From contig NZ_BMMS01000001.1 of the NCBI RefSeq assembly GCF_014646055.1, positions 62,001 through 126,000 on the forward strand: 64,000 bases of DNA. The letters are read 5' to 3'. The stretch is from Wenjunlia tyrosinilytica. Its GTDB lineage: Bacteria; Actinomycetota; Actinomycetes; Streptomycetales; Streptomycetaceae. This document shows, piece after piece, positions 33,998 through 42,745 of this stretch. The first letter of the stretch is position 1; each line of letters begins with the position of its first letter. Made by a program: the position numbers and the translations under genes. The notes under the pieces are model-generated. The model saw only the letters and a list, made by a program, of their open reading frames with translations. It had not been told where the DNA came from and did no database searches.

Positions 33998-36900
33998 TCA
34001 GGGGGCATGCACCAGGGCGGCGGCCTCCGTGGCGGTGAGGCTGCCGCCCTTGGCGTACTCGGCCTCGAACTCCTCCCCGCCCAGTACGGCGCGCAGCCGC
34101 TGCTCGGCCGCGCCCAGTTCCTCCGCCTCGAACGGGGCCATCCGGTGGTGCAGAACGTCGTAGGCACCCAGCATGCGCGCGGCCCGCCGGGCGCTGCCGA
34201 GCTCGCCCGCCCCTCCCCCTTCGGCGACCATCGAGAGCACACAGACCGCGCTCGGGATCGTCATCAGGAGCAACTGCTGGGCGATCAGCGCCACCAGCGG
34301 GTGCCGCCCCACGGCATCGACACACTCTCGAACGAGCCGCAGTCCCTTGAGCGGGTCTCCGGCCCTGGCCTCGATCCACCCCAGCGCGCCCATGAACATC
34401 GCGCCGGTCGGAAAGCGCTGGTTCTCCTCCGAGCAGACCCGGCCCTCGAGCAGGTCCCGCGCCTGGTCGAACTCGCCTCGGCGGCCCAGTTGCACGGCCA
34501 GCACCAGTCGGCCGTAGAAAACCGCACCGTGGTCCCCCGGTCCGGCGTCCTCGGCCTGCTCGATCCCCTCGCGCAGGAACCGCTCTCCCTCCTCGGCCCG
34601 TCCGGCCCCCACGAGGGTGTCGCCGAGCTGCACCTTGAGCATGGGCAGTTCGGCGTGGGCGCCGATCGTGGTGGCCAGCTCCAGCGCCTGGTGGTACCGG
34701 TCGGCCGCCAGGGCGTAGTCACCGAGCCATCGGGACGCCTCCGCCTGTCCGGCCAGCGCCTCCGCCATCCCCCACTGGTCCCCGAGGCGGCGGAAGAGGC
34801 CGAGGCTCTCCTCGGCGTCGCGCGAGACCCGGTCCAGGCCCCGCGGCCGCTCGTTGAGCATCCTGGAGCGCAGATGGAGGGCGAGGGCCAGCTCCCACTC
34901 CCGGCCCGCCGAGCGGCACCCCTCGACCAGCTCGTCCATCAGCCGCGGCAGCCGGTCCAGGCATCCGGCGAGGAAGACGGCGAAGATCCGCATGATGCCG
35001 GGCAGCCTGCACGACTGGGGAAAGTGCGGCGGGTAGGCGTCCAGGATGGCCTGTCCCCGTGCGGAGTCCGCCTCGTCGGGGATGGCGCCCAGCTCCGCCA
35101 CATGGCTGGCCAGTTGGAACAGCCGCACGCCGCGCCGGGCGTCCAGCAGGACGTCCGGCGACAACGGCGGCTCGCCGTCGAGCGGGGACACCGGAATCGG
35201 CTCCACCGGCTCCCTCGGATCCGCATAGGGGTCGGGACCGAGGGCCGCCGCGGCGCCGAACCAGTACCGGCCCTCGGCCCGGTAGTCGCGCAGGCTCCAG
35301 AACCAGCTCATGGCCAGCGTCAGGACCAGCGCCTCGTGCTCGTCGCCCGCCTCCACCGCCCGGCGCAGCGCGGCACGGATGTTGTCGTGCTCGCCCTCCA
35401 GCCGCTCCAGCCAGACCAGTTGCTCCGGACCGCGCAGCCTCGGGTCGGCGGTGCGGGCGAACTCACGGAAGTGGCGCAGATGGCGGCCCGCCGTGAGCCC
35501 TCGCGGGTCCGACTCCCGCAGCCGCTCCGCCGCGTACTCGTGAATGGTCTCGAGCATGCGGTAGCGCGCCTCGGGGCCGGGCATGTCGGCCACCACGAGC
35601 GACTTGTCCACGAGCGAGGCGAGCACGTCCGCCACGTCCTCGGCGGCGAGCGGGGCTCCCTGGCAGACATGTTCGGCCGCCTCCAGGGTCCAGCCGCCCG
35701 TGAACACCGAGAGCCGCTCCAGCAGCGCCCGTTCGCTGCCTCCGAGCAGATCCCAGCTCCAATCGACGACGGCGCGCAGGGTCTGCTGCCGGGGCAGGAC
35801 GGTCCTGCTGCCCGCGGTGAGCAGACGGAACCGGTTGTCGAGCCGGTCGGCTATCTGACGAGGAGTCAGGCCGCGTAGCCGGGCCGCCGCCAGCTCGATG
35901 GCCAGCGGCAGTCCGTCGAGGCGGTGGCAGATCTCGGCGCAGGCGCCGGGGTCGTCGGCGATGTCGAAACCGGGGCGCGCCGCGCCGCCGCGCTCGGCGA
36001 GCAGGCGCAGGGCGGTGGGGTCGGGCAGCGGGGCGAGCGGGCGCACCAGTTCGCCGGGCACACCGAGGGGTTCTCGGCTGGTGGCGAGGACGGCGACGCC
36101 GGGGCAGGTGGTCAGCAGCATCTCGGCGAGGTCGGCGGCTGCCTGGACCAGATGCTCGCAGTTGTCCAGGACGACCAGCATGCGGCGGGAGGCGCAGTGC
36201 TCGGCGAGGCGCCGCGCGGGGTCGTCGCTCGGCCCGTCGGCCGTGAGAGCCTCCACGGGGGCGCTGTGCAGCACGGTCTCGCGGCCGCCGACGGCGTTGA
36301 GCACCGCGCCGGGAACGTCCTGGGAGACGTCGAGCGGGGCCAGCTCGGCCAGCCATACGCCGTCCGGCCACTGCCCGGCCACCAGCGCGGCGGCCTCCTG
36401 GGACAGCCGGGTCTTGCCCGACCCGCCGGGCCCGGTGAGGGTGACCAGCCGCGCGGACGCCAGATCCTGCCGCAGCCCGCTCAGCTCGCTCTCGCGGCCG
36501 ACGAAACTGGTCAGCCGTGCCCTCAGATTCCCGGGCCTCGGATTCCCGGTCGTGGGATTGCCCGCCGTGGGATGGTCGGGCCTCCACTTCCCGGTCGTGG
36601 GGTTCCCCGTCACCGGACTGCCGGTCCGTGGATGCCCGGCGGAGGCGGGGGCAGCCGTGCCGTCGCCCGGCGGCTCCTGAGCGGCCAGCAGTTCGCGGTG
36701 CAGGGCCCTCAACTGCGGCCCGGGGTCGGCGCCGAGGCGTTCCGCCAGCTCACCGCGGACCCGTTCGAACGCCTCCAGCGCGTCCGCGGTACGGCCGCTC
36801 AGGTGCAGGGCGCGGATCAGCAGAGCGCGCAGCGGCTCGTGGAGCGGGTGGTCATGGACGAGCTCCTCCAGCTCGGGAAGGACCTCCGCGGCCCGGCCGA

Positions 36901-37441
36901 GGGCGAGATCGGCGGTGATGCGCTGCCGCAGCGCCTCCAGCCGCAGGGCGTCGCAGCGTGCCGCGGCCGCCGCCCGGTCCGGCAGGTCGGCCAGCGCGGC
37001 CCCGCGCCACAGGCCGAGCGCCTCACGCAGAACGGCGGCGGCGTCCTCGGTGTCTCCCACGGCGAGTGCCCTCGACCCGGCGGCGGACAGTTCCTCGAAC
37101 CGGCCGAGGTCCACTTCCGCGGGAGCGGCGTTCAGCCAGTAACCGCGCCCGTCCGAGCCCACCGCGTCATGGCCGAGCGCCCTGCGCAGCCTGGCGACCA
37201 GCGCCTGGAGCGCGCCCATGGTGTCCTGGGGGGCGCCCCGCGAGGCCGTGCCCGACGCGGCGGTGTCCCGCGGGGCGGCGTCTCCCCACACCTGCCCGAT
37301 CAGGATCTCGACCGGCACTGGCCGGCCCGGGCGCAGCGCCAGCGCGGCCAGCAGCGCCCGCAGCCGCGCCCCGCCGAGCGGCACGGCGCTCCCGTCGTCG
37401 CGGTGGACCTGAGTGACCCCGAGAATCCCGTAGCGCAGCAC
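33998..37441 (-). CDS. AfsR/SARP-like regulator with NB-ARC and TPR domains
   Basis: A 1147-residue regulator: OmpR-like DNA-binding plus BTAD domain at residues 1-260 (RYGILGVTQV start, GALQALVARLRRALG, PLHEPLRALLIRAL), a Pro/Gly/Thr repeat linker at 265-310 (GNPTTGN units), an STAND/NB-ARC ATPase with Walker A TGPGGSGKT near 330, VVLDNCEHL near 420 and ATSREPLGVPGE near 450, then TPR-like helices to the end (LELATTIGAHAEL, QLGRRGEFDQARDLL). Such proteins activate antibiotic or stress genes in Streptomyces. GTG 37441 is chosen because the family starts at this strand; no good ribosome site is visible. Divergent from the M50 peptidase gene 92 bases away. Confidence 0.88.
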   Translation of the reverse strand: MLRYGILGVTQVHRDDGSAVPLGGARLRALLAALALRPGRPVPVEILIGQVWGDAAPRDTAASGTASRGAPQDTMGALQALVARLRRALGHDAVGSDGRGYWLNAAPAEVDLGRFEELSAAGSRALAVGDTEDAAAVLREALGLWRGAALADLPDRAAAAARCDALRLEALRQRITADLALGRAAEVLPELEELVHDHPLHEPLRALLIRALHLSGRTADALEAFERVRGELAERLGADPGPQLRALHRELLAAQEPPGDGTAAPASAGHPRTGSPVTGNPTTGKWRPDHPTAGNPTTGNPRPGNLRARLTSFVGRESELSGLRQDLASARLVTLTGPGGSGKTRLSQEAAALVAGQWPDGVWLAELAPLDVSQDVPGAVLNAVGGRETVLHSAPVEALTADGPSDDPARRLAEHCASRRMLVVLDNCEHLVQAAADLAEMLLTTCPGVAVLATSREPLGVPGELVRPLAPLPDPTALRLLAERGGAARPGFDIADDPGACAEICHRLDGLPLAIELAAARLRGLTPRQIADRLDNRFRLLTAGSRTVLPRQQTLRAVVDWSWDLLGGSERALLERLSVFTGGWTLEAAEHVCQGAPLAAEDVADVLASLVDKSLVVADMPGPEARYRMLETIHEYAAERLRESDPRGLTAGRHLRHFREFARTADPRLRGPEQLVWLERLEGEHDNIRAALRRAVEAGDEHEALVLTLAMSWFWSLRDYRAEGRYWFGAAAALGPDPYADPREPVEPIPVSPLDGEPPLSPDVLLDARRGVRLFQLASHVAELGAIPDEADSARGQAILDAYPPHFPQSCRLPGIMRIFAVFLAGCLDRLPRLMDELVEGCRSAGREWELALALHLRSRMLNERPRGLDRVSRDAEESLGLFRRLGDQWGMAEALAGQAEASRWLGDYALAADRYHQALELATTIGAHAELPMLKVQLGDTLVGAGRAEEGERFLREGIEQAEDAGPGDHGAVFYGRLVLAVQLGRRGEFDQARDLLEGRVCSEENQRFPTGAMFMGALGWIEARAGDPLKGLRLVRECVDAVGRHPLVALIAQQLLLMTIPSAVCVLSMVAEGGGAGELGSARRAARMLGAYDVLHHRMAPFEAEELGAAEQRLRAVLGGEEFEAEYAKGGSLTATEAAALVHAP

Positions 37442-37533
37442 CTGCCCATTGTGATCGACCCGGCGTTGTCGTTTCGCCCATGGGAAGGCGATGATGCAAG
37501 CCGTTCCGGCCACCGATCAGGGAGCTGCCAGCA

Positions 37534-38331
37534 ATGACCACCGTCCACCCGATGCGCCCGAGTCGCTCGGACCGGCGGGTCAGCCCCGTCTTCCTCGGGA
37601 TCGTGGCCGTGATGCTCGTCTCCGGGTGGGCGGTGTGGACGGGCTTCGCCGACAACCGGCGTTTCGCGGTGTTCCTGTTCGTCGTGTCCACGTGGATCGT
37701 CTCGCTGTGCCTGCACGAGTACGCGCACGCCCGCACGGCGCTGCACGGCGGGGACATCTCGATCGGCGCCAAGGGCTATCTGACGCTGAACCCCCTCAAG
37801 TACACCCATGCCCTGCTGAGCATCGTGCTTCCGGTGGTCTTTGTGATCATGGGCGGTATCGGGCTGCCCGGCGGCGCGGTGTTCATCGAGCGCCACCGCA
37901 TCCGGGGACGGTGGCGGCACAGCCTGATCTCGGCGGCCGGGCCGCTGACGAACGTGGTGTTCGCGGTGGTGCTGATGCTGCCGTTCCTCTTCCCCGGCAT
38001 GCTGCCCGACAGCACCCCGGGAGAGTTCCTGGCGGCGCTGGCCTTCCTGGCGCTGCTCCAGGTCACGGCGTCGATCCTGAACCTGCTGCCCGTGCCCGGA
38101 CTCGACGGCTACGGCGTGATCGAGCCCTGGCTTTCACGCAACGTCCGCCGCCAGGTGGAGCCGTTCGCGCCGTTCGGCCTGATCGCCGTCTTCGGGCTCC
38201 TGTGGATCCCGGAGGTCAATATCGCCTTCTTCGACTTCATCGACGCGATCCTGCGGGCGTTCGGTGTGCCGGAGAACCTGGCCGACTTCGGCTACCGCCT
38301 GTTCCGCTTCTGGGACAACGCAGCGCTGTAG
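37534..38331 (+). CDS. M50-type (site-2-protease-like) membrane metallopeptidase
   Basis: A 265-residue membrane protein with LHEYAHA near residue 60 (HExxH zinc site in a helix) and NLLPVPGLDGYG near 190 supplying the third ligand Asp, both marks of the M50 family. Helices at about 20-40, 45-65, 95-115, 140-160, 175-195 and 215-235. GGGAG lies eight bases before the ATG. Its stop codon lies inside the first unit of a seven-unit repeat array. Role unknown; relatives cut membrane-anchored regulators. Confidence 0.88.
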   Translation: MTTVHPMRPSRSDRRVSPVFLGIVAVMLVSGWAVWTGFADNRRFAVFLFVVSTWIVSLCLHEYAHARTALHGGDISIGAKGYLTLNPLKYTHALLSIVLPVVFVIMGGIGLPGGAVFIERHRIRGRWRHSLISAAGPLTNVVFAVVLMLPFLFPGMLPDSTPGEFLAALAFLALLQVTASILNLLPVPGLDGYGVIEPWLSRNVRRQVEPFAPFGLIAVFGLLWIPEVNIAFFDFIDAILRAFGVPENLADFGYRLFRFWDNAAL

Positions 38332-38500
38332 CGCGCGTGAAAAAATACAGCGCTGTAGCGCGCGTGAAAAAATACAGCGCTGTAGCGCGCGTGAAAAAAT
38401 ACAGCGCTGTAGCTCGTGAAAAAACCAGCGCTGTAGCGCGCGCCAAAAACCCTGCGCTGTAGCGCCCGCCCAAACGCAGCGCTGTGGCGCGCCGAAACGG
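38321..38500. repeat. Seven-unit palindromic direct repeat array
   Basis: Units begin at 38321, 38348, 38375, 38402, 38426, 38452 and 38477; the first four are exactly 27 bases apart, the last three 24-26 and decayed. Each holds cagcgctg, units 2-4 extend to the perfect palindrome TACAGCGCTGTA, followed by gcgcgcgtg and an A6 run. The first unit includes the stop codon of the M50 gene. Confidence 0.95.
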
Positions 38501-38522
38501 GGCGTCGCAACGGCGTGCCGAA

Positions 38523-38542
38523 GCGGGGGCACGCGCCCCCGC
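38523..38542. terminator. Bidirectional hairpin between convergent genes
   Basis: gcgggggc-acgc-gcccccgc, an eight-base-pair stem with a tetraloop between the M50 gene (plus) and the small membrane protein gene (minus). Confidence 0.75.
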
Positions 38543-38568
38543 TTACCAGGACGGACCAGCCGACCCCG

Positions 38569-38748
38569 TCACACCCTGCGGGCCAGGCGCGCCCTCTTGA
38601 TGTAGTACCAGGCCATATTGCTGGTCACGCCCGCGAGCAGCACCCAGACGATGCCCAGCCAGCTCCCCTGGGCGAACGCCACCACGGCGGCCGCTACGGA
38701 GAGCAGGCAGGCGACAACGGCGAACACGGCGATTCCGAGGCGGGGCAT
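38569..38748 (-). CDS. Small two-helix membrane protein
   Basis: A 59-residue protein, MPRLGIAVFAVVACLL at the start and WLGIVWVLLAGVT in the middle, giving two membrane helices and a basic tail (KRARLARRV). AGGAG lies nine bases before the ATG. Function unknown; similar small membrane proteins are common in Streptomyces. Confidence 0.65.
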   Translation of the reverse strand: MPRLGIAVFAVVACLLSVAAAVVAFAQGSWLGIVWVLLAGVTSNMAWYYIKRARLARRV

Positions 38749-38826
38749 GGGTGGGGGCTCCTGTGCTTGTGCTGCGGTTGTGCGAGGTCGACCCGGCCAT
38801 TGTCGCTCATGCCCCGCCGCACCCGG

Positions 38827-39516
38827 TCAGACGTCGGTGACCCGAAGCCCGGCGTGCGCCTTGTAGCGGCGGTTGGTCGAGATCAGGTTGGCCACGAGCG
38901 CCTCGACCTGGTGGGCGTTGCGCAGCCGCCCGGCGTAGACGCCTCGCATACCGGGGATACGGCCGGCCAGCGCCTGCACGGCGTCGGTGGCGGCGCGCTC
39001 CTCGCCGAGCACCAGGACATCGGTGTCGACCTGCTCGACCCCCGGGTCCTGGAGCAGCACCGCGGACAGGTGGTGGAAGGCCGCGGTGACCCGGGACTCG
39101 GGCAGCAGGAGAGCCGCCTGCTCGGCGGCGCTGCCCTCCTCCGGCTTGAGGGCGTAGGCGCCCTTCTTGTCGAAGCCGAGCGGGTTGACGCAGTCGACGA
39201 CGATCTTGCCCACGAGCTCGGGGCGCAGCGTCTCCAGCAGCGCCTTGTGCCCGTCCCACGGCACCGCGATGATCACGATGTCGCTCTCCCGGGCGCACCG
39301 CGCGTTGTCCGCGCCGCGCACACCGTGGCCGAGTTCCGCCGCGGCGTTCGCCGCCCTGTCGGCGCTGCGGGAGCCGATGACGACCTGCTGTCCGGCCTCG
39401 GCGAGGCGGTAGGCCAGGCCGCGGCCCTGGTCGCCGGTGCCACCGAGGACACCCACCACCAGGCCGGAGACGTCGGGCAGGTCGTAGGGGGAGGAGGGCT
39501 TGGTCGCATCTGTCAT
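38827..39516 (-). CDS. npdG: F420-dependent NADP+ oxidoreductase
   Basis: Moves hydride between coenzyme F420 and NADP. The 229-residue Rossmann protein has VGVLGGTGDQGRGLA near residue 22, IGSRS near 47 (NADP phosphate binding), IIAVPWDGH near 86, VDCVNPLGF near 109 and SRVTAAFHHLSA near 145, as in the Fno/NpdG family. C-terminal region NAHQVEALVANLI is also typical. Located 50 bases after a sugar permease gene; the functional link is unclear. Confidence 0.93.
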   Translation of the reverse strand: MTDATKPSSPYDLPDVSGLVVGVLGGTGDQGRGLAYRLAEAGQQVVIGSRSADRAANAAAELGHGVRGADNARCARESDIVIIAVPWDGHKALLETLRPELVGKIVVDCVNPLGFDKKGAYALKPEEGSAAEQAALLLPESRVTAAFHHLSAVLLQDPGVEQVDTDVLVLGEERAATDAVQALAGRIPGMRGVYAGRLRNAHQVEALVANLISTNRRYKAHAGLRVTDV

Positions 39517-39566
39517 GCGGTGATCCTGCCAGAGCGGTGTCCGGGAGCCGTGTCCGGGAGCGGTGC

Positions 39567-40511
39567 TCAGGCCTTCAGGCTCCCCTCGGTCAGCCCGGTG
39601 CGCCAGTACCTCTGGAGGGCGGCCATCAGGACCATCAGCGGCAGTACGGACAGGAACGCCCCGCCGACCGTGTATTGGTAGAGCTGCGGCTGCCGGTCGG
39701 CGTAGCCCTGCCAGGAGGTCAGCCCCAGGGTGATCGGGTACAGGTCGGAGTCGGAGAGCATCACCAGGGGCAGGAAGAAGTTGTTCCAGATGTGCACGAA
39801 CTGGAAGAGGAAGACGGTCACCAGTGCCGGGGTCATGATCCTCAGGCCCAGGGTCCGGAAGATGGTCAGCTCCCCGGCCCCGTCGATCCTGGCCGCCTCC
39901 AGCAGGGTGTCCGGCACCGAGGCCGCCGCGTAGATCCGGCACAGGTAGACCCCGAAGGGGCTGACCATGCTCGGCACGAGCACCGCCCAGTAGGTGTTGG
40001 CCAGGCCGATCCTGCTGAAGAGCAGGTACAGCGGCAGGGCGAGCGCGGTACTGGGGATGAGCACTCCGGCCAGGACGACATTGAAGACGCCCTCGCGACC
40101 GGGGAAGCGGAATTTCGCCAGGCCGTAGCCCGCCGCCGCGGCCAGCAGGGTCGCGGCGGCGGCGCCCACCCCGGCGTAGAGCGCGCTGTTGAGGAACCAG
40201 CGCACATAGATGGCGTGGTCGTAGGTGATCACGTCGTGCAGCCGCTCGATCGGCCGCGGGTCGGAGAACCACAGGCCGAAGGTGCCGAAGAGGCCGCTGC
40301 TGCTCTTGGTCATCGACACGGTCAGCCAGTACACCGGCACCAGGAAGTAGATCGCGGCGACGGCGAGCACCGAGCAGGTCAGGACGCGGTGCCGCAGGGG
40401 TACCTCGGCCGGGCGCGGGCGGCGGGGCGCCCGGCGGGGATCGCCGCGGGGGTCGCGGCGGGTCGTGGCCCCGGTGGTGAAGCGGTCGCGTACCCGTACC
40501 AGGCCCGTCAT
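39567..40511 (-). CDS. Sugar ABC transporter permease 2 (MalG/CUT1 type)
   Basis: A 314-residue inner-membrane permease, six helices, with the EAA loop EAARIDGAGELTIFRTLGL near residue 190-210 (in two parts EAARIDGAG and FRTLGLRIMTP) that contacts the ATPase. The long Arg/Pro-rich N-terminus of about 45 residues is unusual. ATG 40511 overlaps the permease 1 stop (ATGA). No ATPase gene is adjacent, so a shared MsiK-type ATPase probably energises it, as in other Streptomyces CUT1 systems. Confidence 0.92.
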   Translation of the reverse strand: MTGLVRVRDRFTTGATTRRDPRGDPRRAPRRPRPAEVPLRHRVLTCSVLAVAAIYFLVPVYWLTVSMTKSSSGLFGTFGLWFSDPRPIERLHDVITYDHAIYVRWFLNSALYAGVGAAAATLLAAAAGYGLAKFRFPGREGVFNVVLAGVLIPSTALALPLYLLFSRIGLANTYWAVLVPSMVSPFGVYLCRIYAAASVPDTLLEAARIDGAGELTIFRTLGLRIMTPALVTVFLFQFVHIWNNFFLPLVMLSDSDLYPITLGLTSWQGYADRQPQLYQYTVGGAFLSVLPLMVLMAALQRYWRTGLTEGSLKA

Positions 40512-41407
40512 CGCTCGTCCCCCTTGCCCGTCCTGCCCACCAGGCGCAGGAAGCCGAACGACAGCACGCACGCGACCACGGCGAGCAGGACCGCCATGGC
40601 GGCGGCGAGGTGGTAGTTGTTCGCGGCGAACGCCTCGTTGTAGGCGAGGAGGTTCGGGGTGTACGCGGCATCGATGTTCGACGTCAGCGAGCGCAGGACC
40701 AGGGGCTCGGAGAAGAGCTGGAGGGTCCCGATGATGCTGAAGACGGTGGTCAGCACCAGCGCGGGCCGGATCAGCGGGAGCTTGATCCGCCAGGCCACCT
40801 GCCAGGCACTGGCGCCGTCGATGACGGCCGCCTCGTACAGCTCGCCCGGAACGGATGTGAGCTGGGCGATCAGCACCAGCATGTTGTAGCCGGTGAACTC
40901 CCAGGTGGCGATGTTCGCGATCGACCACAGGACGGTGCCGTTGGAGAGGAAGTCCACGTCCCAGCCGACCCGGTGCAGGGTGTCGACGACGGGGCTGATC
41001 CCGGGCACGTAGAGGAATCCCCACAGGATGGAGGCGACCACGCCCGGCACCCCGTACGGCAGGAAGTACGCCGTGCGGAAGAACGGCACCCAGCGGGCCG
41101 ACGCGCTCTCCAGCAGGAGGGCGAGCACCGTCGCCCCGACGATCATCACCGGCACCTGCACGGCGCCGAAGAGCAGCACCCGGCCGAAGCCCTGGAGGAA
41201 CCGGCCGTCCTGCAGGGCGTGCGTGTAGTTGCCCAGCCCCGCGAAGACCTCCCGTTCGCGCCCGAACCCCAGCGGCCCGGACCGCTGCGACTTCAGCAGG
41301 CTCTGGTAGAGCGCGTAGCCGATGGGGGCGATGAAGCACGCGGTGAACAGGACGCAGAACGGCAGCAGGAACACGGCGGCCGAACGGGCGGGGCGGGCCC
41401 GGCTCAC
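40508..41407 (-). CDS. Sugar ABC transporter permease 1 (MalF/CUT1 type)
   Basis: A 299-residue permease with six helices and the EAA loop EAAVIDGASAWQVAWRI near residue 195. GTG 41407 overlaps the binding-protein stop (GTGA). Forms a heterodimer with permease 2. Context with a sialidase and a NanA-like lyase suggests uptake of sialic acid or a related sugar acid. Confidence 0.92.
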   Translation of the reverse strand: MSRARPARSAAVFLLPFCVLFTACFIAPIGYALYQSLLKSQRSGPLGFGREREVFAGLGNYTHALQDGRFLQGFGRVLLFGAVQVPVMIVGATVLALLLESASARWVPFFRTAYFLPYGVPGVVASILWGFLYVPGISPVVDTLHRVGWDVDFLSNGTVLWSIANIATWEFTGYNMLVLIAQLTSVPGELYEAAVIDGASAWQVAWRIKLPLIRPALVLTTVFSIIGTLQLFSEPLVLRSLTSNIDAAYTPNLLAYNEAFAANNYHLAAAMAVLLAVVACVLSFGFLRLVGRTGKGDER

Positions 41408-42735
41408 GTGCGGGTCTCCACCTTGAGGCCCTTGGCCTTCAGGTCGTCCACGGTCCGCCGCTGCACCCGGGCGAGGGCGTCGGCGAAGGATCCCTTGCCG
41501 TTTATGGCCGCGGTGAGCTCGTCGCCGAGGTGCTGGAAGGTGGCGTCCATCATCGGGCCCCAGCGCCAGGAGGTGTTGACGCCCTGCTCGGTCCCGGCGA
41601 AGACGCTGTTGTACTTCTGGCCGCCGAAGAAGTCGTCGGGCCTGTCCAGGGCGGGGTTGGCCGAACCGGCCCTCGCGGCGGGCCAGCCCACACCGGCCTT
41701 GGGCAGCAGGGCCACGCTCTCGGGCGCGCTGTTGAGCCAGACGGCGAACGCCAGAGCGTCCTTGGGGTACTTGGTGCCGGACATCAGCGCCGTGGTCGAG
41801 CCGCCCCAGTTGGCGGAGGCCTTGCCGCCCTTGTCCCACTGCGGCATGGGCGCGACCCGCCACTTGCCCGCGGTGCCGGGGGCGTTGCCGGAGAGCAGGG
41901 CGTTGCCCCACTGGGCGCCGACCCAGGTGACGATCCGGCCGGACTGGAGGTCGGAGTACCAGGCGTTCTGCCGGTCGGGCTCTGTCTTGACGAGCTTCCC
42001 GCGGACCAGGCCCTCCCAGAAGTCGCAGACCCGGCGGGTCTCCTGGCCGGTCATGTCCACGATCCAGGTGTCGCCCTTGGTGTCGAACCAGTGGGCACCC
42101 GCCTGCCAGGCCAGCCCGGTGAACCACCCTCCGGCCATCGGCGGGAACGTGGCGATCCAGGCGCCCTTGGCCCGCACCTTCGTGGCCGCCCGCTCGTACT
42201 CGGCCCAGGTCGCCGGCGGCTCGATGCCCCACTTGTCGAACAGGTCGGAGCGGTAGAACATGCCCATCGGCCCGGAGTCCTGGGGGATGGCGAAGACACC
42301 GTCGCCGAAGACGCTCTGCTGCCACTGCCAGCCGACGAACTTGTCCTTGTGCTCGCCCGCCCCGTACTTCGACAGGTCCACCAGCCCCTGGTCGAGCAGG
42401 AAGCTCGGCACCATCTGGTACTCGATCTGGGCCAGGTCGGGCGCGTTCTTCGCCTTGAGGGCGGCGTGCATCTTGGCGTACTGGGCGCCGTTGGTCGGGG
42501 AGACCTTCTCCACCTTCACCTGGACGTCCGGGTTCTGCTTGTTCCAAAGCGCGACGCAGGCGTCGATGCCGGGGACCCAGGTCCAGAACGTCAGGGTGAT
42601 CTTCTCGCCCTTCCTGCGGCTGCCCGCCGAGCCCTCACCGCCGCCGCTGTCCGACGAGCATCCGGCGAGGGCGGCGGCCAGCCCGGCGGCCGCGGTGGAG
42701 CCGAGCAGGGTGCGACGGGGCATACCGCCGGTCAT
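41404..42735 (-). CDS. Extracellular sugar-binding lipoprotein
   Basis: Solute-binding protein of 443 residues, SBP family 1. Signal with RRTLLGS and lipobox ALAGC near residue 25, then a Ser/Gly linker; TLTFWTWVPG opens the mature domain and QYAKMHAALKAKNAPDLAQ fits the CUT1 sugar-binding pattern. AAGGAG lies five bases before the ATG. Ten bases downstream of the sialidase stop. Confidence 0.92.
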   Translation of the reverse strand: MTGGMPRRTLLGSTAAAGLAAALAGCSSDSGGGEGSAGSRRKGEKITLTFWTWVPGIDACVALWNKQNPDVQVKVEKVSPTNGAQYAKMHAALKAKNAPDLAQIEYQMVPSFLLDQGLVDLSKYGAGEHKDKFVGWQWQQSVFGDGVFAIPQDSGPMGMFYRSDLFDKWGIEPPATWAEYERAATKVRAKGAWIATFPPMAGGWFTGLAWQAGAHWFDTKGDTWIVDMTGQETRRVCDFWEGLVRGKLVKTEPDRQNAWYSDLQSGRIVTWVGAQWGNALLSGNAPGTAGKWRVAPMPQWDKGGKASANWGGSTTALMSGTKYPKDALAFAVWLNSAPESVALLPKAGVGWPAARAGSANPALDRPDDFFGGQKYNSVFAGTEQGVNTSWRWGPMMDATFQHLGDELTAAINGKGSFADALARVQRRTVDDLKAKGLKVETRT

Positions 42736-42745
42736 GGCTGCTCCT

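Noticed and set aside
38332-38462. Readthrough or frameshifted extension of the M50 peptidase into the repeat array
   Set aside because: The TAG stop is well placed after a complete M50 fold; the extension would only encode the repeated unit.
38321-38500. CRISPR array
   Set aside because: Units are contiguous direct repeats without unique spacers, and no cas gene is present.
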